A stretch of DNA of 64,000 nucleotides, taken from contig NZ_CP042856.1 of the NCBI RefSeq assembly GCF_008001035.1, positions 1,178,001-1,242,000 of the forward strand, read 5' to 3'. Below the pieces are notes generated by a model. That model was not told the origin of the DNA. It saw only the letters and a program-made list of their open reading frames with translations, and searched no databases. The stretch is from Salinibacterium sp. dk2585 (lineage in GTDB: Bacteria; Actinomycetota; Actinomycetes; Actinomycetales; Microbacteriaceae). Positions 34,512 to 44,061 of this stretch are shown in pieces. The translations under genes were made by a program, and so were the position numbers. How positions within the stretch are numbered: position 1 is the stretch's first letter; every line of letters begins with the position of its first letter.

Positions 34512-35215
34512 CGATTTCCGACCCACTGTCATCGACTCCAGACCCTCGGCTCGCCGAGCGTCTCGACACGGTGCGGTCTGGAATTGCGGATGCCGCGGCA
34601 TCCGCCGGTCGCAGCGCCGATGACATCACGCTCATCGTCGTCACGAAATTCCACCCCGTCTCGCTCATACGGCAGCTCTCGCAGCTCGGTGTGCGGGATG
34701 TGGGCGAGAACCGGCACCAGGAGGCACAGGAGAAGTTCGCCGAGCTTGGCGACGCGGGCCTCCGCTGGCATTTCGTCGGCCAGCTACAGGGCAAGAAGGC
34801 AAAGGCTGTGCGCCAGTACGCCGACGTCATCCACTCCGTCGATCGCGAGTCGCTCGTCGATGCGCTCTCGCGCGACGACGGCCGTGTCGTTGAGTGCTTC
34901 GTGCAGCTCAACCTGACCGACGACCCCGGCCGCGGTGGCGTCGCGGAACCCGACCTGGAGGCCCTCGTCGAGAAAGTCCTCGAGAGCGAGGCCCTGAATC
35001 TGCGTGGCGTCATGGCGGTGGCTCCCCTCGACGAGGATCCCGCCTCGGCGTTCGCGCGAGTGCGTGAGGCCTCGGAACGAGTGAGGCGGCTCTCGCCCCA
35101 CGCCGACGCGATCTCCGCAGGCATGTCGCACGACTATGCCGCCGCCATCCGCGAGGGCGCGACACACCTCAGGATCGGCACGGCAATCACGGGAAACCGG
35201 CCGACGCCGGGTTAA
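34508..35215 (+). CDS. PLP homeostasis protein YggS/YlmE family
   Basis: Pyridoxal-phosphate-binding alanine-racemase-fold protein, 235 residues, with the PLP lysine at Lys47 in IVVTKFHP and the [12 protein letters not shown] and [11 protein letters not shown] motifs. Members maintain free PLP and amino acid balance. GTG start overlaps the ftsZ stop. Located between ftsZ and sepF as in most Gram-positive bacteria. Confidence 0.92.
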   Translation: MTISDPLSSTPDPRLAERLDTVRSGIADAAASAGRSADDITLIVVTKFHPVSLIRQLSQLGVRDVGENRHQEAQEKFAELGDAGLRWHFVGQLQGKKAKAVRQYADVIHSVDRESLVDALSRDDGRVVECFVQLNLTDDPGRGGVAEPDLEALVEKVLESEALNLRGVMAVAPLDEDPASAFARVREASERVRRLSPHADAISAGMSHDYAAAIREGATHLRIGTAITGNRPTPG

Positions 35216-35256
35216 TCTCAAGACGAGACACGCAACGACCAGGAGGCTCACAACCA

Positions 35257-35748
35257 ATGGCTAATCCACTTCGCAAGACGATGGTGTACCTCGGCCTTGC
35301 CGATGAGGAATTCGACTACGAAGAGCAGCCGGCCAACGCTGCGCCTGCCCCGGTCCAGCAGCACGCCGCCCCGGCGCCCGCTCCTGTTCCTGCCCAGAAT
35401 TCAGCCCAGCGTGCGCCTGTGACGCCTCTTCGTCGCCCCGCGCCCGCTCGAGTGGTGGGACCCACTGAAATGAACGAGATCCTCACTGTCCACCCCCGCC
35501 AGTACAAGGACGCCCAGGTCATCGCAGAGAGCTTCCGCGAGGGCATCCCGGTCATCATCAACCTGTCTCAGATGAGCGAGCCGGATGCGCGTCGCCTCGT
35601 CGACTTCGCGAGTGGCCTCTCGCAGGGCCTCTACGGCAAGATCGAGCGTGTGACCTCGAAGGTCTTCCTGCTGTCGCCCGCCCACGTCGCCGTCAGCGGT
35701 GACCAGGGTCACAGTGATGACGCAGAGGCGCTGTACGGTCAGCAGTAG
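35257..35748 (+). CDS. sepF: Cell division protein SepF
   Basis: Membrane anchor and bundler of FtsZ. 163 residues: an N-terminal amphipathic helix ([14 protein letters not shown]), an acidic/Pro-Ala linker, and the SepF domain (about 73-150) with VIINLSQM and the [16 protein letters not shown] region. AGGAGG precedes the ATG. As the main FtsZ anchor in actinobacteria lacking FtsA, it is expected to be essential. Confidence 0.94.
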   Translation: MANPLRKTMVYLGLADEEFDYEEQPANAAPAPVQQHAAPAPAPVPAQNSAQRAPVTPLRRPAPARVVGPTEMNEILTVHPRQYKDAQVIAESFREGIPVIINLSQMSEPDARRLVDFASGLSQGLYGKIERVTSKVFLLSPAHVAVSGDQGHSDDAEALYGQQ

Positions 35749-35764
35749 GCTCTCGCTACGGCAA

Positions 35765-35770
35765 TAGAAT
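35765..35770 (+). promoter_or_regulatory. Candidate -10 box for yggT
   Basis: TAGAAT lies 115 bases before the yggT ATG. It would give a G+C-rich leader of about 108 nt. Confidence 0.35.
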
Positions 35771-35884
35771 GGCCGCGCGGCGTTCCGCCCGTCGGGCCTT
35801 GCGCCCCGTCGCATCCCGACTCCCGGGCCGCCCTCGAGCGGTACGGAGCGGGGCGGGCTCTCCCTCTGCATCCCCAGGTGGTCC

Positions 35885-36196
35885 ATGATCCTCGTCGTTC
35901 TGCTCACAATCGCCTACGTGGCCCTCTTCGTCTATTTCCTGGTGATGTGGGCACGGTTCGTGCTCGAACTCGTGACCGTGTTCTCTCCGCGGTGGCGGCC
36001 GACGGGCGCGCTGCTCGTGGTCGCCGAGGGCGTCTACACGCTGACGGATCCACCGGTGCTCTTCACCAGGCGACTCGTGCCTCCCGTTCGCTTCGGCGGC
36101 ATCTCGCTCGATTTCGCCTGGAGCATCGTGATGCTCGTGGTGTTGGTGTTGCTCTATGTCATCTCATGGGGTCGCCAATTGGCGGCTTACCTGTAA
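35885..36196 (+). CDS. YggT-family membrane protein
   Basis: Protein of 103 residues with two long hydrophobic segments (about 1-30 and 79-98) flanking a conserved polar stretch with TDPPVLFTRRLVPP, the family motif. Always near sepF and divIVA in actinobacteria; linked to cell shape or membrane protein organisation, biochemical role unknown. Its stop codon lies within a TAATCT box that may start wag31 transcription. Confidence 0.9.
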   Translation: MILVVLLTIAYVALFVYFLVMWARFVLELVTVFSPRWRPTGALLVVAEGVYTLTDPPVLFTRRLVPPVRFGGISLDFAWSIVMLVVLVLLYVISWGRQLAAYL

Positions 36197-36199
36197 TCT
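36194..36199 (+). promoter_or_regulatory. Candidate -10 box for wag31 overlapping the yggT stop
   Basis: TAATCT, whose first three bases are the yggT stop codon, 114 bases before the wag31 ATG. It implies a leader of about 107 nt. Confidence 0.4.
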
Positions 36200-36312
36200 A
36201 GTGATCGTCCGCTGCGCCCTTCGGTCAGCCCAGTGGGTGGACAGCAGGCACTGATAGCGTTCACGCTCGACGGCACTGTCGATCGACAAGAGAATTTTCA
36301 GAGGTGACGAGA

Positions 36313-37029
36313 ATGGCCCTTACGCCTGAAGACGTAGTCAACAAGCGGTTCCAGCCGACCAAGTTCCGCGAGGGCTACGACCAGGACGAGGTGGATGACT
36401 TCCTCGACGAGGTCGTCGTCGAGCTTCGCCGCCTCAACCAGGAGAACGAGGAGCTGCGCCAGCGTCTCGTGGCGAGCGAGTCGCGCATCTCTGAGCTCCA
36501 GCGCAGCGGAGGTGGTGAGCAGCAGCAGGCCGCTGCGGCCGCGCCGAGCTACACCGAGCCCGTGGCTGCTCCCGAGCCCGTCGCAGCGGCACCGGCCCCC
36601 GCGGCCGAGGTGGCCCCTGCGTTCGACGAGACCGGCAGCACCAACAACCTTCTCCAGCTCGCTCGTCGCCTGCACGAGGAGCACGTCCGCGAGGGCATCG
36701 AGAAGCGCGATGCTCTCATCGCCGAGGGCCAGTCGACCGCAGCACGCCTCATCTCCGAGGCCGAGGCCGAGCACGGTCGCAAGGTCACTGAGCTTGAGCA
36801 GCAGCGCACGGCGCTCGAGGCGCAGATCGAGGAGCTCCGTTCCTTCGAGCGTGACTACCGCAGCAACCTCAAGAGCTACATCGAGGGGCAGCTGCGTGAA
36901 CTCGAGTCCGTCGACGCTGTGAACTCGGGAGCGAGCACTTCCCAGGCATCGGGTGACTTCGGTGGCGGCGACTACGGCGTGCCGGCCAACCAGCCGCCCG
37001 CCAGCTACCAGGGCTTTGTCGGCAACTGA
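36313..37029 (+). CDS. wag31: Polar growth protein DivIVA/Wag31
   Basis: Coiled-coil scaffold that marks poles and septa and directs apical wall growth in actinobacteria. 238 residues: the conserved N-terminal DivIVA domain (LTPEDVVNKRFQPTKFREGY, then DEVDDFLDEV), a first coiled coil, an Ala/Pro/Gln-rich linker (about 65-105), a long second coiled coil (about 110-200) and a Gly-rich tail. I chose ATG 36313 (MALTPEDV) because AGAGGTGA lies 7 bases before it; the GTG at 36304 is inside that ribosome site. Confidence 0.95.
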   Translation: MALTPEDVVNKRFQPTKFREGYDQDEVDDFLDEVVVELRRLNQENEELRQRLVASESRISELQRSGGGEQQQAAAAAPSYTEPVAAPEPVAAAPAPAAEVAPAFDETGSTNNLLQLARRLHEEHVREGIEKRDALIAEGQSTAARLISEAEAEHGRKVTELEQQRTALEAQIEELRSFERDYRSNLKSYIEGQLRELESVDAVNSGASTSQASGDFGGGDYGVPANQPPASYQGFVGN

Positions 37030-37600
37030 GTCGGCCGCTCCCTCTCGTCAGTCCCGCCTGAGCCTCAAGGCCATCGCCGCGCTGGTCTGCACCGCACTTC
37101 TCGTCTACGGTGCAGACCAGCTCAGCAAGGCATGGGTCGTCTCGACCCTGACCGAGCGTGCGAGCGTGCCCGTGCTCGGCGACCTGTTGCATTTCACCTT
37201 CGTCCGCAATCCCGGTGCTGCCTTCTCGCTGGCAAGCGGGGCGACCTGGATCTTCTCGATTGCGGCTGCGGTCGTCACGGTCGTGATCGTGGTCTTCGCC
37301 CGTCGCATCCGTGCCCTCAGCTGGGCCCTCGTGTTCGGGATGTTGCTTGGTGGAGTGCTCGGCAACCTCACTGACCGGCTCGTGAGGGAGCCGTCCTTCG
37401 GCATGGGCCACGTGATCGACTTCATCGAGGTCTGGGGCTTCCCCGCAATCTTCAACATCGCAGACATCTTCATTGTGTCGAGCATGGGGCTCTTCGTGAT
37501 CCTGACGCTGCGCGGTATCGGTCTCGATGGCACTCGCGAGGTTCCCGCATCGAAGGCGGGCGCGAGCGTTGACGCCGGCACGGATGGCGAGCGCGACTGA
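37016..37600 (+). CDS. lspA: Lipoprotein signal peptidase
   Basis: Inner-membrane aspartyl protease cleaving lipoprotein signal peptides. 194 residues with four transmembrane helices and the two catalytic aspartates in GNLTDR and FNIADIFI. The start is uncertain: the frame is open from 36953 inside wag31, and the only reasonable start near the expected N terminus is TTG 37016, overlapping the last 14 bases of wag31. CtaC in this window carries a lipobox-like signal and would be a substrate. Confidence 0.9.
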   Translation: MSATESAAPSRQSRLSLKAIAALVCTALLVYGADQLSKAWVVSTLTERASVPVLGDLLHFTFVRNPGAAFSLASGATWIFSIAAAVVTVVIVVFARRIRALSWALVFGMLLGGVLGNLTDRLVREPSFGMGHVIDFIEVWGFPAIFNIADIFIVSSMGLFVILTLRGIGLDGTREVPASKAGASVDAGTDGERD

Positions 37601-37602
37601 TC

Positions 37603-38523
37603 ATGGAGAGTCGCAGCCTTCCGGTACCTGATGGGCTTGTGGGGGAGCGTGTCGACGCCGCCCTGTCGAAGCTCATGGGCTTCTCGCGCACCTTTGCAGC
37701 CGAGGTCGTCGAGGCCGGGGGAGTGCGGGTCGACGGCGTGCCCGTCGCGAAGTCCGATCGGCTGAGGGCGGATGCCTGGCTCGAGGTCGAATGGACGCGC
37801 CGGTCTGCCCCGACCATCGAACCCACGCTCGTGCCAGGTTTCGGCATCGTGCATGACGACGACGACATCGTTGTGATCGACAAGCCCGTCGGCGTCGCCG
37901 CGCATCCCTCCGTCGGGTGGACCGGACCAACCGTGCTCGGCGCCCTCGCGGGCGCCGGCTATCGCATCTCAACTTCGGGGGCGGCCGAACGCGCGGGCAT
38001 CGTGCACCGGCTCGACGCTGGCACAAGCGGGCTCATGGTCGTGGCCAAGTCGGAGCGGGCATATTCGGAGCTCAAGCGCGCGTTCCACGACCGTGAAGTT
38101 GACAAGGTCTACCACGCGGTCGTGCAGGGGCATCCGGACCCGCTGAGGGGAACGATCGACGCGCCCATCGGGCGACACCCCTCCTCGGCATGGAAGTTCG
38201 CGGTGGTGGCCGGTGGCAAGGATTCCGTCACGCACTACGAGACGCTTGAGGCCTTCCCATCGGCGTCGCTGCTCGAGGTGCACCTCGAGACGGGGCGCAC
38301 GCACCAGATCCGGGTGCACATGGCGGCCCAGCGGCATCCCTGTGTCGGTGATGCCATGTATGGCGCCGACCCCACGCTGTCAGCGCGGCTCGGGCTTTCC
38401 CGCCAATGGCTTCACGCCATGCGCCTGGGCTTCCGTCACCCGGCGACCGGCGAGCCGGTGGAGTTCGAATCCACATATCCGCACGACCTGCAGCACGCGC
38501 TCGACGTGCTCCGCTCCTCCTGA
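37603..38523 (+). CDS. Pseudouridine synthase RluD family
   Basis: 23S rRNA pseudouridine synthase of 306 residues. An N-terminal S4-like RNA-binding domain (about 12-75) precedes the catalytic domain with the signature [15 protein letters not shown] (catalytic Asp) and [10 protein letters not shown]. It follows lspA by 2 bases, a pairing common in bacteria. The precise target uridines are inferred from family only. Confidence 0.93.
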   Translation: MESRSLPVPDGLVGERVDAALSKLMGFSRTFAAEVVEAGGVRVDGVPVAKSDRLRADAWLEVEWTRRSAPTIEPTLVPGFGIVHDDDDIVVIDKPVGVAAHPSVGWTGPTVLGALAGAGYRISTSGAAERAGIVHRLDAGTSGLMVVAKSERAYSELKRAFHDREVDKVYHAVVQGHPDPLRGTIDAPIGRHPSSAWKFAVVAGGKDSVTHYETLEAFPSASLLEVHLETGRTHQIRVHMAAQRHPCVGDAMYGADPTLSARLGLSRQWLHAMRLGFRHPATGEPVEFESTYPHDLQHALDVLRSS

Positions 38524-38559
38524 TCGGAGCGGCTGGGCGGCGGCGTCGGTGCTCGGCCG

Positions 38560-38565
38560 TAGACT
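38560..38565 (+). promoter_or_regulatory. Candidate -10 box for dnaE
   Basis: TAGACT 43 bases before the dnaE GTG; a leader of about 36 nt with AGAAG near the start would result. Confidence 0.4.
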
Positions 38566-38607
38566 GGGAGACCACCCGAGCAGACGCCTGAACCAGACGG
38601 AGAAGCA

Positions 38608-41600
38608 GTGCCCGCGAGCAGCGATTCCTTCGTGCACCTGCACGTGCACAGCGAGTATTCGATGCTGGACGGAGCGGCCCGTGTGAAGCCCCTCATCGAG
38701 GCGGCGGTCGAGCAGGGGATGCCCGCCGTCGCCGTGACTGACCATGGCAACGTCTTCGGTGCCTACGACTTCTGGAAGACCGCGACCGCGGCGGGAATCA
38801 AGCCCATCATCGGCACCGAGGCCTACCTCACGCCCGGCACCCACCGCAGTGACAAGGCCCGTATCAAGTGGGGCGACGGCGGTGGCGACGATGTCTCGGG
38901 CGCGGGTGCCTACACGCACATGACGCTCCTGAGCGAGACGAACGAGGGGCTGCACAACCTCTTCCGACTCTCGTCGAAGGCCTCGCTCGAGGGCTATTAC
39001 TTCAAACCCCGCATGGACCGCGAACTGCTCTCCCAGTACGGCAAGGGTCTCATCGCCACCACGGGGTGCCCGAGTGGCGAGGTGCAGACACGGCTTCGAC
39101 TTGGACAGTACGACGAGGCGGTCAAGGCTGCCGCCGATTTCCGTGACATCTTCGGCCGTGAGAGCTTCTTCGCCGAGATCATGGACCACGGGCTCGGCAT
39201 CGAGCGGCGCATCATGAGTGACCTCCTTCGCCTGGCCAAAGACCTCGAGCTGCCGCTCGTCGCGACGAACGACCTCCACTACACCCACGCCCACGACGCC
39301 ACCAGCCACGCGGCGCTCCTGTGCGTGCAGTCGGGCACGACACTTGACGACCCGAAGCGCTTCAAGTTCGACGCCGACGAGTTCTACCTCAAGTCGGCGA
39401 GCCAGATGCGGACGCTCTTCCGCGACCATCCCGAGGCCTGTGACAACACCCTGTTGATCGCGGAACGCTGCGAGGTCGCGTTCGATGAGTCGGCGAACTA
39501 CATGCCGCGCTTCCCCGTGCCCGAGGGTGAGACGGAAGACACGTGGTTTGCCAAGGAGGTTGAGAAGGGGCTCCACTACCGCTATCCGGATGGGATCCCC
39601 GACGATGTCCGGCGCCAGGCGGAGTACGAGAAGCAGGTCATCATCCAGATGGGCTTCCCCGGCTACTTCCTCGTCGTCGCAGACTTCATCAACTGGTCGA
39701 AGGAGAACGGCATCCGCGTCGGTCCCGGGCGTGGTTCCGGTGCGGGCTCGATGGTCGCGTACGCGATGCGCATCACTGACCTCGACCCTCTCAAGCACGG
39801 CCTCATCTTTGAGCGCTTCCTGAATCCAGACCGCGTGTCGATGCCCGACTTCGACGTCGACTTCGACGACCGTCGCCGCGGCGAGGTCATCAAGTATGTG
39901 ACCGAGAAGTACGGCGACGAGCGCGTCGCACAGATCGTCACCTACGGCACCATCAAGGCCAAGCAGGCGCTCAAGGACTCCTCCCGCGTGCTGGGCTTCC
40001 CCTTCGGCATGGGCGAGAAGCTGACAAAGGCGATGCCGCCGCCCATCATGGGCAAGGACATCCCACTCACCGGCATCTTCGACAAAGCGCACCCTCGCTA
40101 CAAGGAGGCCGCAGACATTCGTGCGGTCGTCGAGACCGACCCCGAAGCCAAGACCGTCTTCGACACGGCACTCGGCCTCGAGAACCTCAAGCGCCAGTGG
40201 GGCGTGCACGCCGCCGGCGTGATCATGTCGAGCGATCCGCTGATCGACATCATCCCGCTCATGAAGCGGGAGCAGGACGGCCAGATCGTCACGCAGTTCG
40301 ACTACCCCGCCTGCGAGGCCCTCGGCCTCATCAAGATGGACTTCCTCGGCCTGCGAAACCTCACGATCATCTCCGACGCCCTCGAGAACATCGAGACCAA
40401 CCGCGGCGAGACGCTCGACCTCGAGACGCTCACGCTCGACGACCCGGCCTCATACGAGCTGCTCGCGAGGGGTGACACGCTCGGTGTCTTCCAGCTCGAC
40501 GGTGGCCCCATGCGCGGGCTGCTGCGGCTCATGAAGCCCGACAACTTCGAAGACGTCTCGGCCGTCATCGCGCTCTACCGCCCCGGCCCCATGGGCGCCG
40601 ACTCGCACACGAACTACGCGCTGCGCAAGAACGGGCTGCAGGACATCACTCCGATCCATCCGGAGCTCGAGGAGCCGCTGCGCGAGATCCTCGATGGCAC
40701 CTACGGCCTCATCATCTACCAGGAGCAGGTGATGGCGATCGCACAGAAGGTCGCCGGATTCTCGCTCGGACAGGCCGACATCCTGCGGCGCGCGATGGGC
40801 AAGAAGAAGAAGTCCGAACTCGACAAGCAGTATGAGGGCTTCAGCGGCGGCATGAAGGAACGCGGCTTCTCTGAGCCCGCGATCAAGGCGCTCTGGGACA
40901 TCTTGCTGCCCTTCTCCGATTACGCCTTCAACAAGGCGCACTCGGCCGCCTATGGCGTGATCTCCTACTGGACCGCCTACCTCAAGGCCCACTATCCCGC
41001 GGAGTACATGGCCGCGCTGCTCACGAGCGTCGGCGACTCCAAGGACAAGCTGGCGATTTACCTCAACGAGTGCCGCCGCATGGGCATCAAAGTGCTCCCG
41101 CCCGACGTCAACGAGTCGATCGGCTTCTTCGCCGCCGTCGGTGACGACATCCGCTTCGGACTCGGCGCCGTTCGCAACGTGGGCTTCTCCGTCGTCGAAC
41201 TCATCCGGGGCGCGCGTGAGGAGAAGGGCCGCTTCACGTCCTTCGACGACTTCCTCAAAAAGGTTCCCATCGGCGTTGCCAACAAGCGCACGATCGAGTC
41301 ACTCATCAAGGCGGGCGCCTTCGATTCGCTCGGCCACACGCGCAGGGCGCTCTTCGAGATCCACGAGGATGCCACGGAGGCCGCTGTGCGCGAAAAGCGC
41401 GCGGAGGCCAACGGCCAGGTGGGCTTCGACTTCGACAACCTCTGGGATGAGCCCCAGGCGGCCAACACGGTGCCGGATCGGCCCGAGTGGTCGAAAGGCG
41501 ACAAGCTCGCCTTCGAGCGCGAGATGCTGGGGCTCTACGTCTCCGACCACCCGCTGGCAGGGCTGGAACTGCAACTCGCGAAGCATGCCAGCACCACGAT

Positions 41601-42123
41601 CGCCGAGATTCTCGCCGGCGAAACGGTGCACGACGGCGAGACCGTGACGATCGCCGGGCTCATGACGAGCGTGCAGCATCGCACCGCCCGAAACTCGGGC
41701 AACCAGTACGGGCTGGTCACCGTCGAGGACTTCGGCGGCGAGATCACGGTCATGTTCCTCGGCAAGACCTACCAGGAGTTCTCGCCAGGGCTCACCCCGG
41801 ACTCGATTGTCGTCATCCGCGCCCGCGTGAGCCAGCGCGACGACGGAGTGAACCTCCACGCGAACAGCATGTTCGTCCCCGACATGGGAGCGAGTCTCGG
41901 CTCGGGCCCGCTCATGATCTCTGTTCCCGAGGTGCGGGCGACGACGGAGGTCGTCTCGGCGCTGGGAGACGTGCTCATCCGGCACGCGGGCGAGACGGAG
42001 GTGCGCCTCAAGCTCATCAAGGGCAGCACGGCGCGGATGTTCGAGGTTCCCTACCCCGTGTCGGTCACGGCAGACCTCTATGGCGAACTCAAGTCACTGC
42101 TTGGCCCCGCCTGCCTGAGCTGA
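38608..42123 (+). CDS. dnaE: DNA polymerase III alpha subunit
   Basis: Replicative DNA polymerase, 1171 residues. PHP domain at the N terminus (VHLHVHSEYSMLDG, metal-binding His/Asp residues), palm domain with the catalytic aspartates in PDFDVDFDD (near 412-419), fingers, a beta-clamp/tau-interacting region and a C-terminal OB fold (TIAGLMTSVQ). The length and PHP residues are those of DnaE1-type enzymes with potential proofreading by PHP. GTG start. Not the mutagenic DnaE2 type, which lacks this context. Confidence 0.96.
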   Translation: MPASSDSFVHLHVHSEYSMLDGAARVKPLIEAAVEQGMPAVAVTDHGNVFGAYDFWKTATAAGIKPIIGTEAYLTPGTHRSDKARIKWGDGGGDDVSGAGAYTHMTLLSETNEGLHNLFRLSSKASLEGYYFKPRMDRELLSQYGKGLIATTGCPSGEVQTRLRLGQYDEAVKAAADFRDIFGRESFFAEIMDHGLGIERRIMSDLLRLAKDLELPLVATNDLHYTHAHDATSHAALLCVQSGTTLDDPKRFKFDADEFYLKSASQMRTLFRDHPEACDNTLLIAERCEVAFDESANYMPRFPVPEGETEDTWFAKEVEKGLHYRYPDGIPDDVRRQAEYEKQVIIQMGFPGYFLVVADFINWSKENGIRVGPGRGSGAGSMVAYAMRITDLDPLKHGLIFERFLNPDRVSMPDFDVDFDDRRRGEVIKYVTEKYGDERVAQIVTYGTIKAKQALKDSSRVLGFPFGMGEKLTKAMPPPIMGKDIPLTGIFDKAHPRYKEAADIRAVVETDPEAKTVFDTALGLENLKRQWGVHAAGVIMSSDPLIDIIPLMKREQDGQIVTQFDYPACEALGLIKMDFLGLRNLTIISDALENIETNRGETLDLETLTLDDPASYELLARGDTLGVFQLDGGPMRGLLRLMKPDNFEDVSAVIALYRPGPMGADSHTNYALRKNGLQDITPIHPELEEPLREILDGTYGLIIYQEQVMAIAQKVAGFSLGQADILRRAMGKKKKSELDKQYEGFSGGMKERGFSEPAIKALWDILLPFSDYAFNKAHSAAYGVISYWTAYLKAHYPAEYMAALLTSVGDSKDKLAIYLNECRRMGIKVLPPDVNESIGFFAAVGDDIRFGLGAVRNVGFSVVELIRGAREEKGRFTSFDDFLKKVPIGVANKRTIESLIKAGAFDSLGHTRRALFEIHEDATEAAVREKRAEANGQVGFDFDNLWDEPQAANTVPDRPEWSKGDKLAFEREMLGLYVSDHPLAGLELQLAKHASTTIAEILAGETVHDGETVTIAGLMTSVQHRTARNSGNQYGLVTVEDFGGEITVMFLGKTYQEFSPGLTPDSIVVIRARVSQRDDGVNLHANSMFVPDMGASLGSGPLMISVPEVRATTEVVSALGDVLIRHAGETEVRLKLIKGSTARMFEVPYPVSVTADLYGELKSLLGPACLS

Positions 42124-42153
42124 TCGCGCGGCGGTGGACGCGGCCGCGGCGAC

Positions 42154-42159
42154 TAGAAT
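42154..42159 (+). promoter_or_regulatory. -10 box of apparently leaderless hisD
   Basis: TAGAAT ends 9 bases before ATG 42169, with no ribosome site in between. The same 9-base spacing recurs at nrdR and pyrD. Confidence 0.5.
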
Positions 42160-42168
42160 GGCGTGGCC

Positions 42169-43494
42169 ATGATCCAGACCATCGACCTGCGGAATCAGCG
42201 ACCAGACATCGCAACGCTTCTTGCTCTCATTCCCCGCGCCCTCACCGATGTGGCGGCCGCCTCCTCGATCGCGCAGGAGCTCATCGACGACGTACGCAGC
42301 CGGGGGAGTGCGGCCCTCCTCGACCAGGCCGAGCGCCTCGACAGGGTGCGGCCACAGCAGGTGCGGGTTCCGGCATCCGAGATCGCGGCGGCCGTTGGCT
42401 CCCTGCAGGCGGATGTACGCGACGCCCTCGAGTCGGCGATCGAGCGCGTGCGGGCGGCAAGCGAGGCGCAGGTGCCCGCTCCCGTCACGACGACGCTCGG
42501 TGCAGGGGCATCCATCGTCCAGCGCTGGGCGCCGGTGCGCCGCGTCGGTCTCTACGTGCCCGGCGGCAAAGCGGTCTATCCGTCGAGTGTCGTCATGAAC
42601 GTGGTGCCTGCGCAGGTTGCGGGCGTCTCCTCCGTGGCCCTCGCATCCCCGCCGCAGCAACAATTCGGCGGTTCCGTGCACCCCACGATCCTTGGCGCCG
42701 CCGGCCTCCTGGGCGTCGATGAGGTCTACGCCATGGGTGGTGCTGGCGCGATCGGCGCCTTCGCCTACGGTGTTGCAGACGCGGGCCTCGAGCCCGTCCA
42801 GTTGATCACCGGGCCCGGCAACGTGTTCGTCGCGGCGGCCAAGCGGCTTGTCCGAGGGCAGGCCGGCATCGATTCTGAGGCGGGTCCCACAGAGATCCTG
42901 ATCATCGCGGATGATTCGGCCGATGCGTCGATCGTTGCGGTTGACCTCATCAGCCAGGCGGAGCACGACGAGCTTGCGGCCGCCGTGCTCGTCACGGACT
43001 CGCCAGCCCTCGCATCGAGGGTCGAGGAGGAGCTCGCGCGCCTCGTGCCCCAGACGGCTCACCGGGAGCGCGTCACAGAGGCTCTCGGGGGTCGCCAGTC
43101 CTCCATCGTGCTCGTGGATGACCTCGCGGTCGCCGCTGACTTCAGCAATGCCTACGGCCCCGAGCACCTCGAGTTGCAGGTGGCCGACGTCGACTCCCTC
43201 CTCGAGTCGATCGAGAACGCGGGAGCCATTTTCGTTGGCCGCTATTCGCCCGTGAGCCTCGGTGACTACCTCGCGGGCTCGAACCACGTGCTCCCGACGG
43301 GTGGTCAGGCGCGCTTCGCTGCGGGTCTTGGCGCCTACACCTTCCTTCGCCCGCAGCAGGTCGTGCGGTACGACGAAACGGGCCTCCGTGAGGTCGAGCG
43401 GCGGATCGTGGCCCTGGCGACGGCCGAGGACCTACCCGCCCATGCCGCCGCCGTCACGGCTCGCTTCGCGGGGGGCGAGCGTCCGCAGGGCTGA
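42169..43494 (+). CDS. hisD: Histidinol dehydrogenase
   Basis: Zinc enzyme catalysing the last two steps of histidine synthesis with NAD. 441 residues with GPGNVFVAAAKR, AGPTEILIIAD, SQAEHD (catalytic Glu-His pair) and the C-terminal GYSPVS-type and LPTGGQARF motifs. I chose ATG 42169 over GTG 42163 because the TAGAAT box is placed for a leaderless start at the ATG. Standing alone here, away from other his genes, as is usual next to dnaE in this family. Confidence 0.95.
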   Translation: MIQTIDLRNQRPDIATLLALIPRALTDVAAASSIAQELIDDVRSRGSAALLDQAERLDRVRPQQVRVPASEIAAAVGSLQADVRDALESAIERVRAASEAQVPAPVTTTLGAGASIVQRWAPVRRVGLYVPGGKAVYPSSVVMNVVPAQVAGVSSVALASPPQQQFGGSVHPTILGAAGLLGVDEVYAMGGAGAIGAFAYGVADAGLEPVQLITGPGNVFVAAAKRLVRGQAGIDSEAGPTEILIIADDSADASIVAVDLISQAEHDELAAAVLVTDSPALASRVEEELARLVPQTAHRERVTEALGGRQSSIVLVDDLAVAADFSNAYGPEHLELQVADVDSLLESIENAGAIFVGRYSPVSLGDYLAGSNHVLPTGGQARFAAGLGAYTFLRPQQVVRYDETGLREVERRIVALATAEDLPAHAAAVTARFAGGERPQG

Positions 43495-43545
43495 CGCTTT
43501 CCCCATTCCAGCGGCTCGTCGCGACGCATCCGAGTCGCCGGGGCC

Positions 43546-43551
43546 TATCCT
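43546..43551 (+). promoter_or_regulatory. -10 box of apparently leaderless nrdR
   Basis: TATCCT ends 9 bases before the nrdR ATG; no Shine-Dalgarno fits. Confidence 0.5.
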
Positions 43552-43560
43552 TGGGGCACC

Positions 43561-44016
43561 ATGTTCTGCCCTTTCTGTCGCCACCCAGATTCCCGAGTCA
43601 TCGATTCCCGCACGAGCGACGACGGCCTCTCGATCCGTCGCCGTCGGCAGTGCCCTGAATGCGGACGCCGCTTCAGCACGACTGAGACGGCAAGCCTGAG
43701 CGTGGTCAAGCGAAACGGTGTGCTCGAGCCCTTCAGTCGCGAGAAGGTCGTCGCCGGTGTTCGCAAGGCCTGCCAGGGCAGGCCTGTGACCGACACCGAT
43801 CTCGCCCTCCTGGCGCAGCGCGTGGAAGAGGCGATCCGAGCGACGGGTGCATCCCAGATCGAGGCCAACGACATCGGGCTCGCGATCCTTCCTCCGCTTC
43901 GGGAGCTCGATGAAGTTGCGTACCTCCGTTTCGCCAGCGTCTACCAGGCCTTCGAGTCGCTCGAGGACTTCGAGTCCGCGATCGGCCAGCTTCGCTCCGA
44001 GCACGAGTCCGCGTAG
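43561..44016 (+). CDS. nrdR: Transcriptional repressor NrdR
   Basis: ATP/dATP-sensing repressor of ribonucleotide reductase genes. 151 residues: an N-terminal zinc ribbon with Cys3, Cys6, Cys31 and Cys34, then an ATP-cone domain (about 47-137) starting [15 protein letters not shown]. No nrd genes are in the window, so targets lie elsewhere. Leaderless promoter as described. Confidence 0.95.
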   Translation: MFCPFCRHPDSRVIDSRTSDDGLSIRRRRQCPECGRRFSTTETASLSVVKRNGVLEPFSREKVVAGVRKACQGRPVTDTDLALLAQRVEEAIRATGASQIEANDIGLAILPPLRELDEVAYLRFASVYQAFESLEDFESAIGQLRSEHESA

Positions 44017-44046
44017 GGCCGAGCGACGCGGCGGGTCTCCTGCCGC

Positions 44047-44052
44047 TAGTGT
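44047..44052 (+). promoter_or_regulatory. -10 box of apparently leaderless pyrD
   Basis: TAGTGT ends 9 bases before the pyrD ATG, the third gene in a row with exactly this spacing. Confidence 0.5.
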
Positions 44053-44061
44053 TGCCGTGGC

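Noticed and set aside
38380-40209. 609-residue minus-strand frame opposite rluD and dnaE
   Set aside because: Shadow of two well-supported plus-strand genes.
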